Assembly: GCA_963855995.1 (NCBI GenBank)
Contig: OY979718.1
Location: forward strand, 59,188,564 to 59,252,563
DNA: 64,000 nt
Reading direction: 5' to 3'
Origin: Muricea muricata
Taxonomy: Eukaryota; Cnidaria; Anthozoa; Malacalcyonacea; Plexauridae
The stretch's first letter is position 1. The number at the start of each line of letters is the position of its first letter. The translations under genes were made by a program, and so were the position numbers. The notes below the pieces were generated by a model. The model made no database searches. It saw nothing but the letters and a program-made list of their open reading frames with translations, and was not told the DNA's origin. Positions 44,269 through 54,586 of this stretch are shown here, in pieces.

Positions 44269-44664
44269 ATGACATATTGGACTACAAAACATGACTCTAA
44301 GTGCCAGCAAAAAGGGAAGCGATGTGTTTGTGAAAGTGTTAGATGTCAAGACCGTTGAACACTGGGGAAAAGCAAGTAAGCTCAGTGCAATCGCGCTGTA
44401 TGACGCAATTAGAATATGCCTTGAGGCATTTTGACAATGCCTAAGCATTAGCATACTGTATATCATTGCATGAATTGACCGTGCCACGCGTACGTGCGCT
44501 TAAAACAATGTCTAAACAGCAGCATAGCGAACGTACAGCGTTTAAACACTACCGTACGTTCGCTCTTACAATATCCGGCACCCTACAGAACAATGTCTAA
44601 ACAGCAGCATAGCGAACGTACGCTCTAAAAATACCTAACTTTCACTCCTACGCGCAACGCTCTA

Positions 44665-45147
44665 TTGATTCAATACATGTATTGCAAGATACTCTATCAT
44701 AATACACTTGCTCTCCAAGCCGTACGGACACTAGCTACAATGGCACATTCCTTTAAGCAGATGTATTCTGATAACATTTTTAACCTCGAAGAACAATTTA
44801 CCCCAAAGGAACTGACTGCTGCGATAACTGTAGAATTGATCGCAAGAAAAATTAAAGAAATTGAACGAAAAGACACAAACACTGGGGAATTATGTAGTTG
44901 GTGGAACTGTTGCGACAAAGCAAAATCACATATCGGGAAAGAACATATCTGGATCCTAATCGTGGACGCATTTAAAATCCTCAAGTACGAAGAACCACCA
45001 ACAAAATGTCGGAACATTTTTGAACAAACTTTTAAACTATCATACCTAACTTTACATACTCTATCCACTAGTATCGAAAAAACTTTTACTTTTAAGAGTC
45101 TCATAGATTATCTCATATGTTTATACCAACTGAAATATAATCACTAG
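44665..45147 (+). CDS. Terminal-repeat helical protein, right copy
   Basis: Second copy of the 160-codon frame at 32107-32589, with one residue changed (LIVDAF instead of LIVEAF). It reads outward to the right end. Function unknown. Confidence 0.6.
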   Translation: MIQYMYCKILYHNTLALQAVRTLATMAHSFKQMYSDNIFNLEEQFTPKELTAAITVELIARKIKEIERKDTNTGELCSWWNCCDKAKSHIGKEHIWILIVDAFKILKYEEPPTKCRNIFEQTFKLSYLTLHTLSTSIEKTFTFKSLIDYLICLYQLKYNH

Positions 45148-45460
45148 TTTGTAAAACTTAAAAGTTGAAATAAATATTTTTTAAACCTACATTGCATTTC
45201 TCTCTTTTCTGATACACATGCCGTGCTTGGGATCGCCCTAGAAACCAAATTTGTACTGTTCACGTGCTGATCACGCGCTATGACCCCAAACCAATGTGCA
45301 TGTGCTGTTCACGTGCTATGACGTCAATTCTATGTGCATGTGCTGTTCACGTGCTATGACGTCAATTCTATGTGCATGTGCTGTTCACGTGCTGTTCATG
45401 CGCTATGACGTCATTGTCGGCATTTCTTTGAACGCTATATGGGGGGGGGGGTAATCTACT

Positions 45461-45466
45461 AGCATC
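45461..45466 (+). repeat. Right 6-bp target site duplication of the Polinton
   Basis: AGCATC directly follows the terminal GTAATCTACT. Beyond it, AGTTTTTTTTACTCACCCTG is the reverse complement of the sequence near 31555, left of the Polinton. Confidence 0.95.
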
Positions 45467-45691
45467 AGTTTTTTTTACTCACCCTGTATAGACCAACAGG
45501 AGGTGATTTAGTAATCTTATTAAGCCTGGTTCACACGATGAAGCAAGCATAAGGTTAGCACAAGCACAATAGTGACGAACTGAAATTTGTGACTATATCG
45601 CAACCAGGTATATAATCCGACACAATAAGTGCTACTCTGGTTTTGTTAAATGAATGAAATCACCAAACAAAGATTACATTCACGACCCAAC

Positions 45692-45723
45692 GTTTCGACA
45701 CTCCGGTCTAGTTTCTTCATCAG
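45692..45723 (-). ncRNA. Hammerhead ribozyme-like core, left copy
   Basis: On the minus strand CTGATGA is followed 20 nt later by GAAAC, the two conserved strands of a hammerhead core. The stem between them is only partly pairable (ACT...AGT). Hammerhead motifs are known in Penelope-like long terminal repeats. This copy is probably inactive because of its weak stem II. Confidence 0.4.
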
Positions 45724-45824
45724 GGGTGGTCTGATGTTCAAACTCACGACCTTATATGCTGTCAAGGTGACGTCATCTACCAACAAGATGTAAATACTCT
45801 TGTGGTAAATGACTTCCGTCATCC

Positions 45825-46250
45825 CTATTTAAGGCACAAGGGCTCGCATTGATATGCCAGGCTTCCAAACAAATGGCTTGTTTCACACACGTGTTCAGCC
45901 AAAGCTGATTTTGAGCTGTTAAAATTAGAAACGACCCTTTGATGTTCTTTTAGACGTGTGCAAAACTGGCGTTTTGTTTGACTCAGATATACTTTCTCGC
46001 AATCACCGCATGGTATAGAGTATACAGCGTGTGTTTTCTGATCAGTCGGAACGCGATCCTCGGGTTTCGCAAAAATATGGAACCAATCAGGAGAGTTCTT
46101 AATAATTGTGGTATCAAGGTTACCCTGAAACCCTTTCAGACATTGGGACATATTTTTGCGAAACCCAAGGATCGCGTTCCGACTGATCAGAAAACACATG
46201 CTGTATACTCTATACCATGCGGTGATTGCGAGAAAGTATATCTGGGTCAA
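45825..46250 (-). pseudogene. GIY-YIG endonuclease-like fragment of Penelope element, left copy
   Basis: The conserved end of the Penelope polyprotein is seen: TDQKTHAVYSIPCGDCEKVY with YLSQTKRQFCTRLKEHQ after it, and LAEHVCETSH. The second Gly of the YIG-like motif is Ser here. Downstream the frame lacks a segment present in the right copy. Confidence 0.65.
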
Positions 46251-46460
46251 ACAAACAGCTCAAAATCAGCTTTGGCTGAACACGCGTGTGAAACAAGCCA
46301 TAACATTGCGTGGGAAGATTCTAAAATCATTACCACTAACAATCGTTATGGTCAAAGGCTTTGTTTGGAAGCCTGGCATATCAATGCGAGCCCTTGTGCC
46401 TTAAATAGGGATGACGGAAGTCATTTACCACAAGAGTATTTACATCTTGTTGGTAGATGA
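46145..46460 (+). pseudogene. GIY-YIG endonuclease-like fragment of Penelope element, right copy
   Basis: Same VYSIPCGDCEKVYLGQT motif with an intact YLG, but ~18 residues after it, including the conserved Arg of TRLKEH, are deleted. It keeps the C-terminal end (NIAWEDSKII, GSHLPQEYL) missing in the left copy. Confidence 0.65.
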
Positions 46461-46509
46461 CGTCACCTTGACAGAATATAAGATCGTGAGTTTCAACATC
46501 AGACCACCC

Positions 46510-46541
46510 CTGATAAAAACACTAGACCGGAGTGTCGAAAC
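46510..46541 (+). ncRNA. Hammerhead ribozyme-like core, right copy
   Basis: CTGATAA stands in place of the required CTGATGA, and GAAAC is kept. Stem II is pairable here (ACACT with AGTGT around AGACCGG). The core base change should abolish cleavage. Confidence 0.4.
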
Positions 46542-46620
46542 GTTGGGTCGTGAATCTAATCTTTATTCGGTGATTTCATTCATTTAACAAAACCAGAGTA
46601 GCACTTATTATGTCGGACAA

Positions 46621-48360
46621 TAGAGACGTTCACACATATAAATAAGCACAAGATAAGCATAGGAAGGAAAGGAAAATTTTGTTTGCTTGCGCTGGCGCTT
46701 ATTACATGGATTTTTTTGACCCACCCTGACTGGCTTGATCTATATGTAATACAATAGCCCCGGCTTTGAGGCAATCAAACCCTTCCAGGAAAGATAAAAA
46801 ACAGCATGCCCACTGTATGTTATTATTATATATTATTATATATACTAGAAGAATACCTAAAATGTATTAATGCTACCACAAGAAGCAATCAATTGATTAC
46901 TTGCTTGCGCAGCATATGCATGTGTTAAACAGGGTAAACAAAGCTGGAAACATACAATACATGCACATTTATGATATGTGAGACCTTCAATGCAATCATG
47001 AAAAATATAAAGTCAGATTCTGTTCTTCAATAGCTCAAAAGCTATGAAAAGTGTTTAAATTAAAACATTTAGTGATGGAGATTTCACTCTTATAGTAAAT
47101 ACTGCTGCACAAGGCTACCGAAGAAGAATAAATTGATCAGTATCAGGTTATCACACGAGGGGCCAGGTGAGATAATTTTTATCACTAGAGGGATATCATA
47201 AAGGACTGGTCATAAAGTATAGGGGGTGGGGGTGGGCTATAAGAATTTAATTATTGAAAGGCTAATTTTGTGTGGCCCACCCCTGATTCTCTTACAAATA
47301 TACATGACCCACCCCCTATTTGGCCCTGGAAGTTATAATGACCCACCCCATATATCCTTAAAATTTTAATGACCCACCCCTATTTGTGACTTGAAAAATT
47401 CATGACCCTTCCCTCAATTTCCACAGCCCATCCCCTCCCATACTTTATGACCAGTCCTTACGAGAGCGATAAAACTAATATTACTGTGCCTCAAATGTGA
47501 TAGATAACCTATTTATCACATACTTGTGCCTTTATGAGAGCTATTTAGGGTCAGACCTTTACAAAAACAAAAACAAGACAGTGGTGGATCTAGCGCAGGT
47601 CAAAATAAATTACTACTGTACCAGCTCATTATTGGATATATTTACATTTTAAAATGCCTTCAAAGCAATTTGATTGGTTATATTTTATTCTTTTGAAATT
47701 CATAACCTATGAATTGTTATAAAGTTATTTTGAATTTAAAATTGGGCTGCTATAATTTATTCTGACCTACGCTGGATCCGCCACTGAAACAAGAATAACT
47801 TTTTTATAGCTGCAGATATATTTCTGTTATGGCCTTCTATCATAACATATTTTAATTGCTTTTTCACTACCGATTTGCAATCAGACAGGCCATCTTTGTT
47901 TTTGCAGTGGAACAAAAAACAATATCACCGGGACATATCATTTTTATGTCACCCTGTCATCACCCTGATAAAGGCACAAGTATGTGATATTATATTATAT
48001 TTACAGTAAAAACATTGAAACTGATTTAGAGTTTTATTTTAAAAACATTAAAAAACTGAATTTATGACTATAGTCATCATAAACATCTCTTTCATGAATC
48101 ATTTTATTCGTGCAAAGATGTCACATCGGTGAATGAACTAAAACATTTCCCAAGTGTATACGTTCCATTGTTATAAAGAACAATACTAATACAGGACATG
48201 ATATTGTATAAATAGGAGACTTCTAATCTTTTGACAACACTTTGCTAAAAGTCACAGTGAGCGACCGAAAATTCAGTTTTTTAATGATTTTAAAATAAAA
48301 CTTTAGATCAGTTTCAACTTTTTTATTGTTAATATGTTTAATACTGATCGCCTAAGTGAC
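46621..48360. other. Intergenic sequence with one MITE
   Basis: No gene seen. It contains the inverted-repeat element at 47200-47460 and several low-complexity AT stretches. Confidence 0.4.
47200..47460. mobile_element. MITE-like inverted repeat
   Basis: AAGGACTGGTCATAAAGTAT at the left and its reverse complement at the right bound about 260 bp. TA lies at both outer edges. The middle holds diverged TGACCCACCCC repeats. Confidence 0.7.
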
Positions 48361-48450
48361 ATATTACATCATATTATATTACATTATATATTATATTATA
48401 TTATATTATATATTCTATTTTATATTATATTATATTATATTATACTAAAA
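48361..48450. repeat. (TATAT)n-rich microsatellite
   Basis: Almost pure repeats of ATATT/TATAT type for ~90 bp. Confidence 0.85.
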
Positions 48451-48721
48451 TGCTCTCAAGTGAATATGCATCTCAACCAGGAAAGTGAAAAATACTTTAA
48501 CCATGGTGAGAATCAAACTCAAGGTCGTGACATTTTATCCAAACAATATTACCAAGTAATGTATACATGCAGTTTCAAAACCATCCTCAGAGATATGAAA
48601 AACTAGATTCATATTGATATGAATCTAGTGTATACAAGTTCTCTAGATTAGATAAATACTTTTTTTGAGCTTTTGACTCAGTTCTTCGAGCCTTCATTAA
48701 AATAATCTATTTACAGGGAAT

Positions 48722-49112
48722 TTAAGTTTTCATGGTTTTCTTTCTGTTGTTGTTTTGATGTGAGTATTTGATTGGTTCTTTGGTTGAATGCAGCATTTGA
48801 TTGGTTGTTGTTGGATGCGTTGTTATGGTAAGATAATCTTGGATTACAGGAGCAGAATCATTGGCAGCAGATTGGTTGTGGAGTGCATTTATGAGAAGAG
48901 TGTTTGAGTTGAAGGAGGACTGAGGGAATTTCAATGTTATACAATGTTATACCTTTGCTTGTTTCAATTTTTCTTTATCTTGTTTGCATTTTATATTACT
49001 AAGCAGTTGAATTTGTTCTTCTAATCTATCAATACCTTCAAGCAAACTCTTGTTTCTTGCAAGAATTTTCTGCTTTTCCTCAAGCATTTGTTTATAGCGC
49101 CTTTCCACAAGA
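48722..49112 (-). CDS. Coiled-coil gene fragment, two exons (tentative)
   Basis: I do not recognise the gene. A minus-strand exon at 48953-49112 has an acceptor (TTTCATAG) and donor (AAG|GTATAA), and encodes a heptad-like coiled coil (YKQMLEEKQKILARNKSLLE, then IDRLEEQIQLL). Removing a 33-nt GT-AG segment (48920-48952) joins it in phase to a 66-codon last exon rich in Asn, Thr and Gln, ending at 48722. Earlier exons would lie to the right, perhaps from a leader near 49360-49430, where a GGCGGCCATTTTG stretch occurs. Without the mini-intron the frame would stop two codons later, which is also possible. Confidence 0.4.
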
Positions 49113-49524
49113 CTATGAAATATTAAAACAACAATTGACATATCACATTATTCACATACTACCATAGTCAATACTGATAAATTAAAATTGATAATAAAAA
49201 GCACAAACAATACCTGCAAAGCGTAATTTTATAGTACATAAGAACAAGCAACAGCAAATGAAAACTATAAATAAGAGAAAACATACCTTATTTGCAAACA
49301 CAAATTGCAAAACAAGATTCGTTTGTTTGTTTACATTTTTGATTGTAAAATTTCAAAATGGCCGCCGAATTTCACGGTACACGAATCCCGCGCGAAATCC
49401 ACGCGAATGTTGGAATTGGAAATTTGACTTAATATTTTAAAACTACACCACAAGTAATAATAATAGCACCACAACAGAATGCTTTACTGATAAAAATACT
49501 TCGGAACTATAGATAACGTAGTAT

Positions 49525-49719
49525 ATGGATCGAATCTGGACAGTTTTTAAGAACATATTGGGCGATAAATATCATCTGAACACCGCGAAAAGTTACGTAA
49601 ACTATACTCGAAGGAATGGAGTTCAAAAAGAACCCAACTTGTATCGACAAGGTCAAAAACAGACGGAAAAAAGTATCCGTTCCTGTGAAAACAGAAACTC
49701 CCTAGCTGTTCAAAATTGA
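49525..49719 (+). CDS. Short open frame of uncertain status
   Basis: A 64-codon frame (MDRIWTVFKNILGDKYHLNT and onward), basic and polar. It has no recognised domain and could be a first exon diverging from the coiled-coil gene. Weak support. Confidence 0.15.
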   Translation: MDRIWTVFKNILGDKYHLNTAKSYVNYTRRNGVQKEPNLYRQGQKQTEKSIRSCENRNSLAVQN

Positions 49720-50651
49720 CAATCCGGTATGTCTGGCATCGTAATCAGTGCAGTGCTATTAAAGTGTGTTAGTAAGTGTGTATAAATTCGTTTCTCTTTA
49801 TTAAAATAGACAGAAATGGCGATTGGCGACTAAGAACAATTCTCAAATTTGAAATCTTACACTTTACCATGCTGTAGTAACTACAAAATGCATACACCAT
49901 CAAAAAACCTAAAAGAACGAGAAACGAATTAAGTGTAATGTACCCCTAAAGTGTTTTTAAGCTTTGAAAGGACTCGACTGTATGATTTAGGTTATAATAA
50001 TATGCTTTAATATTATGGCAGTGTAAGGATTGTTGTATCGTGAAAAGATTCCACCGTCTGCTTTGAATTCACGACGGTGTTTATATTTTGTGTATTTCAC
50101 AGAGGATGGTAAAGGGTATTTTCGTGAACCGTAAATGTGTTATATTAGATATAGAGTTTTGGCCACTGAGAAAAATCGTATTTAAACATGAAAATATCTT
50201 GTTCACACTCCAAATTAATCTCAAATTTCCCCCGCAACCATGCAGTATTCTCTATATATGGGCTACATGTGTATTATTTATCTTGGACGTTTAGTACGGA
50301 TATGTTTGACCATTTTAATGTGATAAATTGATCGTGGAAACGAGGAGATGTTGCACTTGCGCCATGTCTAAACGAAACGAAGTAACATTTGTTTATTAAT
50401 AAACAGCTAGTATAAAAGGCGTTTAGCTTAAACCGTGGATAAGTCAAAAATATAAAACAAGTTTGCATGTTGTATAAACAAACTAGCTGAAGTTATCTGA
50501 CCTGAGTGAGAAGAACACTTATCTAGCTTATAAAACTAAAAATATATTCTATTAAACTCATAATTTTGGTTCCCTTGTAGATAAAAGTGATTTTTAATTT
50601 TCACTCATCCACCGTTTACGCTAACAGCCTTTAACACAACCGACCCCCCAG

Positions 50652-50729
50652 GTATGCACGTTTGTGGACTATGGACGACGAAAACAAAGCCTAATAAAGG
50701 CTGAAATTGCCATCTTATGCCACGTATGT
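50652..50729 (+). CDS. Possible Tudor-domain exon
   Basis: A 78-nt open stretch is preceded by CCCCCCAG and followed by GTATGTGAAG, both acceptable splice sites. In one frame it reads CTFVDYGRRKQSLIKAEI, close to the FVDYGN core of Tudor domains, which read methylated arginine or lysine. No neighbouring exons could be assigned. Confidence 0.25.
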
Positions 50730-50981
50730 GAAGTTCTATTGTTTCAATATGCACAAAGCACCTACCTCATTTTTACATAATATATACACGCTTTATTTTT
50801 CCACTGATTGTGGTGCAAAATATGAATCCAAGCGTGCAGAAGGTCGATGTTTAGATTCGTTCTGATTCTGTAATGTGACTTTAACCCCCACTCTAACTTC
50901 AAACAACTCTTATGCTGGAATAGCTAACTTTTTACAAAAAAATTGCTGCTCTTCATAAAATTGTAAACAAAATCTTTACGT

Positions 50982-52835
50982 GGTTGTATATCACGCAGTA
51001 AGACATGCACATAAATAACGAGAAAAGGTGTTTAACAAAAAATTATGAAGAAACAATCAAATGTTTTCCTCTTATCAAATTCTCTAGCCCAATTCAAGCT
51101 AAGAATTTCTAGCCAATGCTTTGTTTTGACTTTGGCAAAGTAATTAGACATGACGAGAAGGCAAAATAAACAATCAACTTCAAATTTATATATTATCAAC
51201 AAAACACTGTGCAAAGAAAGTATAAAAGAACTAGGATTAACTGGAATTTCACATTAAACGTATACCACTACACCACTCATTCATGGGCGTGTGGTAGGCA
51301 GTAAAATGTTGACTTTAACCAATTTGTATTTCATTCCAAGCAAAATATTTGCAACTGTTTTCAGCAAGGTTTCGAATCAATCCAACTAGTAATTCACCCA
51401 ACAGCCTGTACCACTAGACCACTCGTACATACTTGTGTTGTGTTTGGTAAATTATCGATTTTAACCAATTTTTCCTTCAATTCCAGCAAAATTATTCCCA
51501 ACAGTCTGCAGCGAGATTTGGAGCAATTTAACTAGTAATTCTCACCAAAGCCTGTACCACTAGACCACTCGTTCATACCTGTGTAATAAGTGGTAAATTA
51601 TTGATTTTAACCAATTTTTCCCTTCAATTCAAGCAAAATTATACGCAACTATCTGCAGCGAGTTTTGAACCAATCTAACTAATATTTCTCCCTGAAGCCT
51701 GTACCACGAGACCACTCGTACATACCTGTGTAATAAGTGGTAAATTATTGATTTTAACCAATTTTTCCTTCAATTCAAGCGAAATGATTAGCAACGGTCT
51801 GAAGCGAGATTTGAACCAATCTAACTAGTAATTCTGTCCAAAGCCTGTACCACTATACCACTCGTGCAAACTTGTATAATGGGAAGTAAATTATTGATTT
51901 TAAGAAATTTTTCCCTTCAATTCAAGCAAAATCATTCGGAACAGTCTGCAGCGAGATTTGAACCAATCTGACTAGTAATTCTTCCCAAAGCCTGTACCAC
52001 TAAACCACTCGTAAATAGTTGTGTAGTAGGTGGTAGATTATTGATTTTAAGCAATTTTTCCTTTAAATTCAAGCAAAATTATTCGCAGCTGTCTGCAGCG
52101 AGATTTGAACCTATCTAGCTAGTAATGCTCTCCAAAGCCTGTACCACTAGACCCCTCCTACATACCTGTGTACTAAGTCGTAAATTATTGATTTTAACCA
52201 ATTTTTCCCTTCAATTCAAGCAAAATTATACGAAACTATCTGCAGCGAGGATGGAACCAATGTAACTAATATTTCTCCCTGAAGCCTGTACCACTAGACC
52301 ACTCGTACAAACTTGTGTAGTGGGTGGTAAACTATTGATTTGAACCAATTTTTTTCTTGATTTCAAGCAAAACTATTCGCAATTGTCTGCAGCGAGATTA
52401 AAACCAACCTTACGAATAATTGACAACAAAGCCCGCATCACTATACCTCTCGTTCATGCTTGCCTAGTGAAAGGTAAATTATTGACTTTAACTATTTTTT
52501 GCATGCCCACCTAAAGGCTGTACCTCGGCATAATCCAAACACTAACCTAGCTTAAACACTAACCTAGCTTAAACACTAACCTAGCTTAAACACTAACCTA
52601 GCTTAAACACTAACCTAGCTTAAACACTAACCCTAGCCCTAACCCTAACCCTAACCCTAACCCTAACCGTAACCCTAACCGTAACCCTAACCGTAACCCT
52701 AACCCTAACCGTAACCCTAACCCTAACCCTAACCCTAACCCTAACCCTAACCCTAACCCTAACCCTAGCCCTAGCCCTAACCCTAACGATTTACAACTAG
52801 ACCACTCGTTCGTGGTTGACCATGTTTTAAAACGT
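50982..52835. repeat. Duplicated block 1: leader, tRNA-like satellite, telomere-like repeats
   Basis: A ~280-bp leader (CGTTGTATATCACGCAGTAA-like, 50982-51260) is followed by about eight tandem units of ~147 bp (51265-52480). Then come a 17-bp repeat (CACTAACCTAGCTTAAA, 52540-52626), telomere-like repeats and a closing ACTAGACCACTCGTTCGTGG. Block 2 (52836-54110) has the same order. Read on the minus strand, each satellite unit holds TGGTCTAGTGG (pol III A box) and, 32 nt on, GGTTCAAATCTC (B box), so the unit is tRNA-derived. Confidence 0.8.
52627..52790. repeat. Interstitial telomere-like repeat (CCCTAA)n
   Basis: More than 25 copies of CCCTAA, mostly perfect, with scattered CCGTAA and CCCTAG variants. 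This is the TTAGGG type of animals on the minus strand. Confidence 0.93.
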
Positions 52836-54110
52836 TGTATATCACGCAGTAAGACATGCACATAAATAACGAGAAAAGGTGTTTAACAAAAAATTGTGAA
52901 GAAACAATCAAATGTTTTTCTGCCATCAAATTCTCTAGCCCAATTCAAGCTAAGAATTTCTAGCCAATGCTTTGTTTCGACTTTGGCAAAGTAATTAGAC
53001 ATGACGAGAAGGCAAAATAAACAATCAACTTAAAATTTATATATTATCAACGAAACACTGTGCAAAGAAAGTATAAAAGAACTGGGATTAACTGGAAATT
53101 CACATTAAACGTATACCACTACACCACTCATTCATGGGCGTGTTGTAGGAAGTAAATTATTGACTTTAACCAATTTCTATTTCATTCCAAGAAAAAATAT
53201 TTGCAACTGTTTTCAACAAGGTTTCGAATCAATCTAACTAGTAATTCACTCAACAGCCTGTACCACCAGGCCACTCGTTCATGCTTGTGTCGTGAAATGT
53301 AAATTATTGATTTTAACCAATTTTTCTTTCAATTCAAGCAAAATTATTTGGAACTGTCTGCAGCGAGATTTGAGCCAATCTAACCAGTAATTCCCCCCAA
53401 AGCCTGTACCACTAGGCCACTCGTACATACTTGTATAGTAGGTGGTAAATTATTGATTTTAACCAATTTTCCCATTCAATTCAAGCAAAATTATCTAACC
53501 AGTAATTCCCCCCAAAGCCTGTACCACAAGACCATTCGTACATACTTGCATCGTAGATGGTGAATTATTGATTTTAAGCAATTTTTCCATTCTATTCAAG
53601 CAAATTATTCGAAACTGTTTGCAGCGAGATTTGAACCAATTCAACTAGTAATTCTCCCCAAAGCCTGTACCACAATACCACTCGTAAATACCTTTGTAAT
53701 AGCTGGTAAATTATTGATTTTAACCAATTTTTCCTCTTCAATTCAAGCAAAATTATTCGCAACTATCTGCAGCGAGATTTGAACTAATCTACCTAGTAAT
53801 TCTTTCCAAATCCTTTACCACTAGACCACTCGCACATACTTGTACAATAGAAGGTAAGCTATTGATTTCAACCAATTTTTTTCTTGATTTTAAGCAAAAT
53901 TACTGCCAACTGTTTGCGGCGAGATTTGAAACAACCTAACAAGTAATTGACACCAAAGCCCGCATCACTAGACCTCTCGTTCATGCTTGCCTAGTGAGAG
54001 GTAAATTATTGACTTTAACCATTTAACACTAACCATAGCCCTAACTCTAACACTAACCCTAGCCCTAACCCTAACCCTCTACAACTAGACCACTCACTCA
54101 TAGTTGATCA
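52836..54110. repeat. Duplicated block 2: leader, tRNA-like satellite, short telomere-like repeats
   Basis: The leader (52836-53112) is nearly identical to 50982-51260. It is followed by about six ~147-bp tRNA-like units, one of them shortened to ~114 bp near 53400-53515. A short degenerate CCCTAA tract (54028-54078) then leads to an ACTAGACCACTC end. Confidence 0.8.
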
Positions 54111-54499
54111 TGTTTTGCGAAAAAAGAACAGATGTTGCCCTTACCATTAAGATTCTTCTTAATCGAAAAGTCGTGTTCGCCAGTTTCGAAACCGTAGACA
54201 GCCAGACGCATCGTTGGTGGTCAGTCGCATCATGGATCTCGTTCCCAGGCCTAAGTGTCGTTGCGTTTTAAATAATTGAATCCCAGACCCTCAACTTAAC
54301 CCTAAACAAAATCGTATAAAAGTTGAAACAAGTTAAGAAAAAAATGTTTGGCGAAACTTAAAAATAAACAAGCTACAGCCAGGATGCGAACCTCTACCGA
54401 TTTGGTTAGAAACAAGCAAAGTATGAGTTTGTGAATACACCACTTAAATTTACTCTCGCAAATCTTTCGATCTGTAAATGAGGATACTAAAATGCAAGT

Positions 54500-54580
54500 A
54501 AAGATTGGTTAAAATCAATAATTTACCTATCTTGCACTACACAAGCATGAACCAGCGGTCTAGTGGTGCTGGCTTAGCGG
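54500..54580 (+). repeat. tRNA-like SINE fragment before the reverse transcriptase remnant
   Basis: The sequence TTGGTTAAAATCAATAATTT, a CACAAGCATGAACCAGCGGT stretch and CTAGTGG match the satellite unit and the fragment at 63330-63420. The retroelement remnant follows directly. Confidence 0.5.
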
Positions 54581-54586
54581 TCTCTG

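Larger units (their letters stand above)
31798..45460. mobile_element. Polinton/Maverick virus-like element, 13.66 kb, DNA polymerase B absent
   Basis: Both ends begin AGTAGATTACCCCC, with terminal inverted repeats of 1488 and 1492 bp and a 6-bp target duplication. Inside lie the Polinton hallmark genes: integrase, two capsid proteins, adenovirus-type protease and packaging ATPase. The plus-strand block from the minor capsid gene to the protease is packed with gaps of 0-2 bp, as in viruses. The minus-strand pair at the right overlaps by 4 bp. I see no protein-primed family B DNA polymerase, the other hallmark gene, and the ATPase has several lesions. The copy therefore looks unable to replicate alone. 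The two terminal repeats are almost identical, which points to a recent insertion or gene conversion. Confidence 0.95.
43969..45460. repeat. Right terminal inverted repeat of the Polinton
   Basis: Reverse complement of 31798-33285. The inner border lies inside the zinc-finger gene (TGTGGAAGTAC). The terminal G run is longer here (11 Gs) than the matching C run at the left. Confidence 0.93.
45615..46620. mobile_element. Head-to-head pair of Penelope-like element 3' ends
   Basis: About 500 bp on each side of ~46110 are inverted copies of the same sequence, from GTGCTACTCTGGTTTTGTTA at the outer ends to the GIY-YIG-like coding part at the centre. Such 5'-truncated inverted arrangements are known for Penelope-like elements. 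Each copy has suffered different deletions. Confidence 0.7.

Noticed and set aside
52610-52861. Long [12 protein letters not shown] frame
   Set aside because: Translation of the telomere-like CCCTAA repeats.
51265-54020. Array of true tRNA genes
   Set aside because: Units have A- and B-box-like motifs but no acceptor stem or anticodon arm that pairs; they are tRNA-derived repeats.
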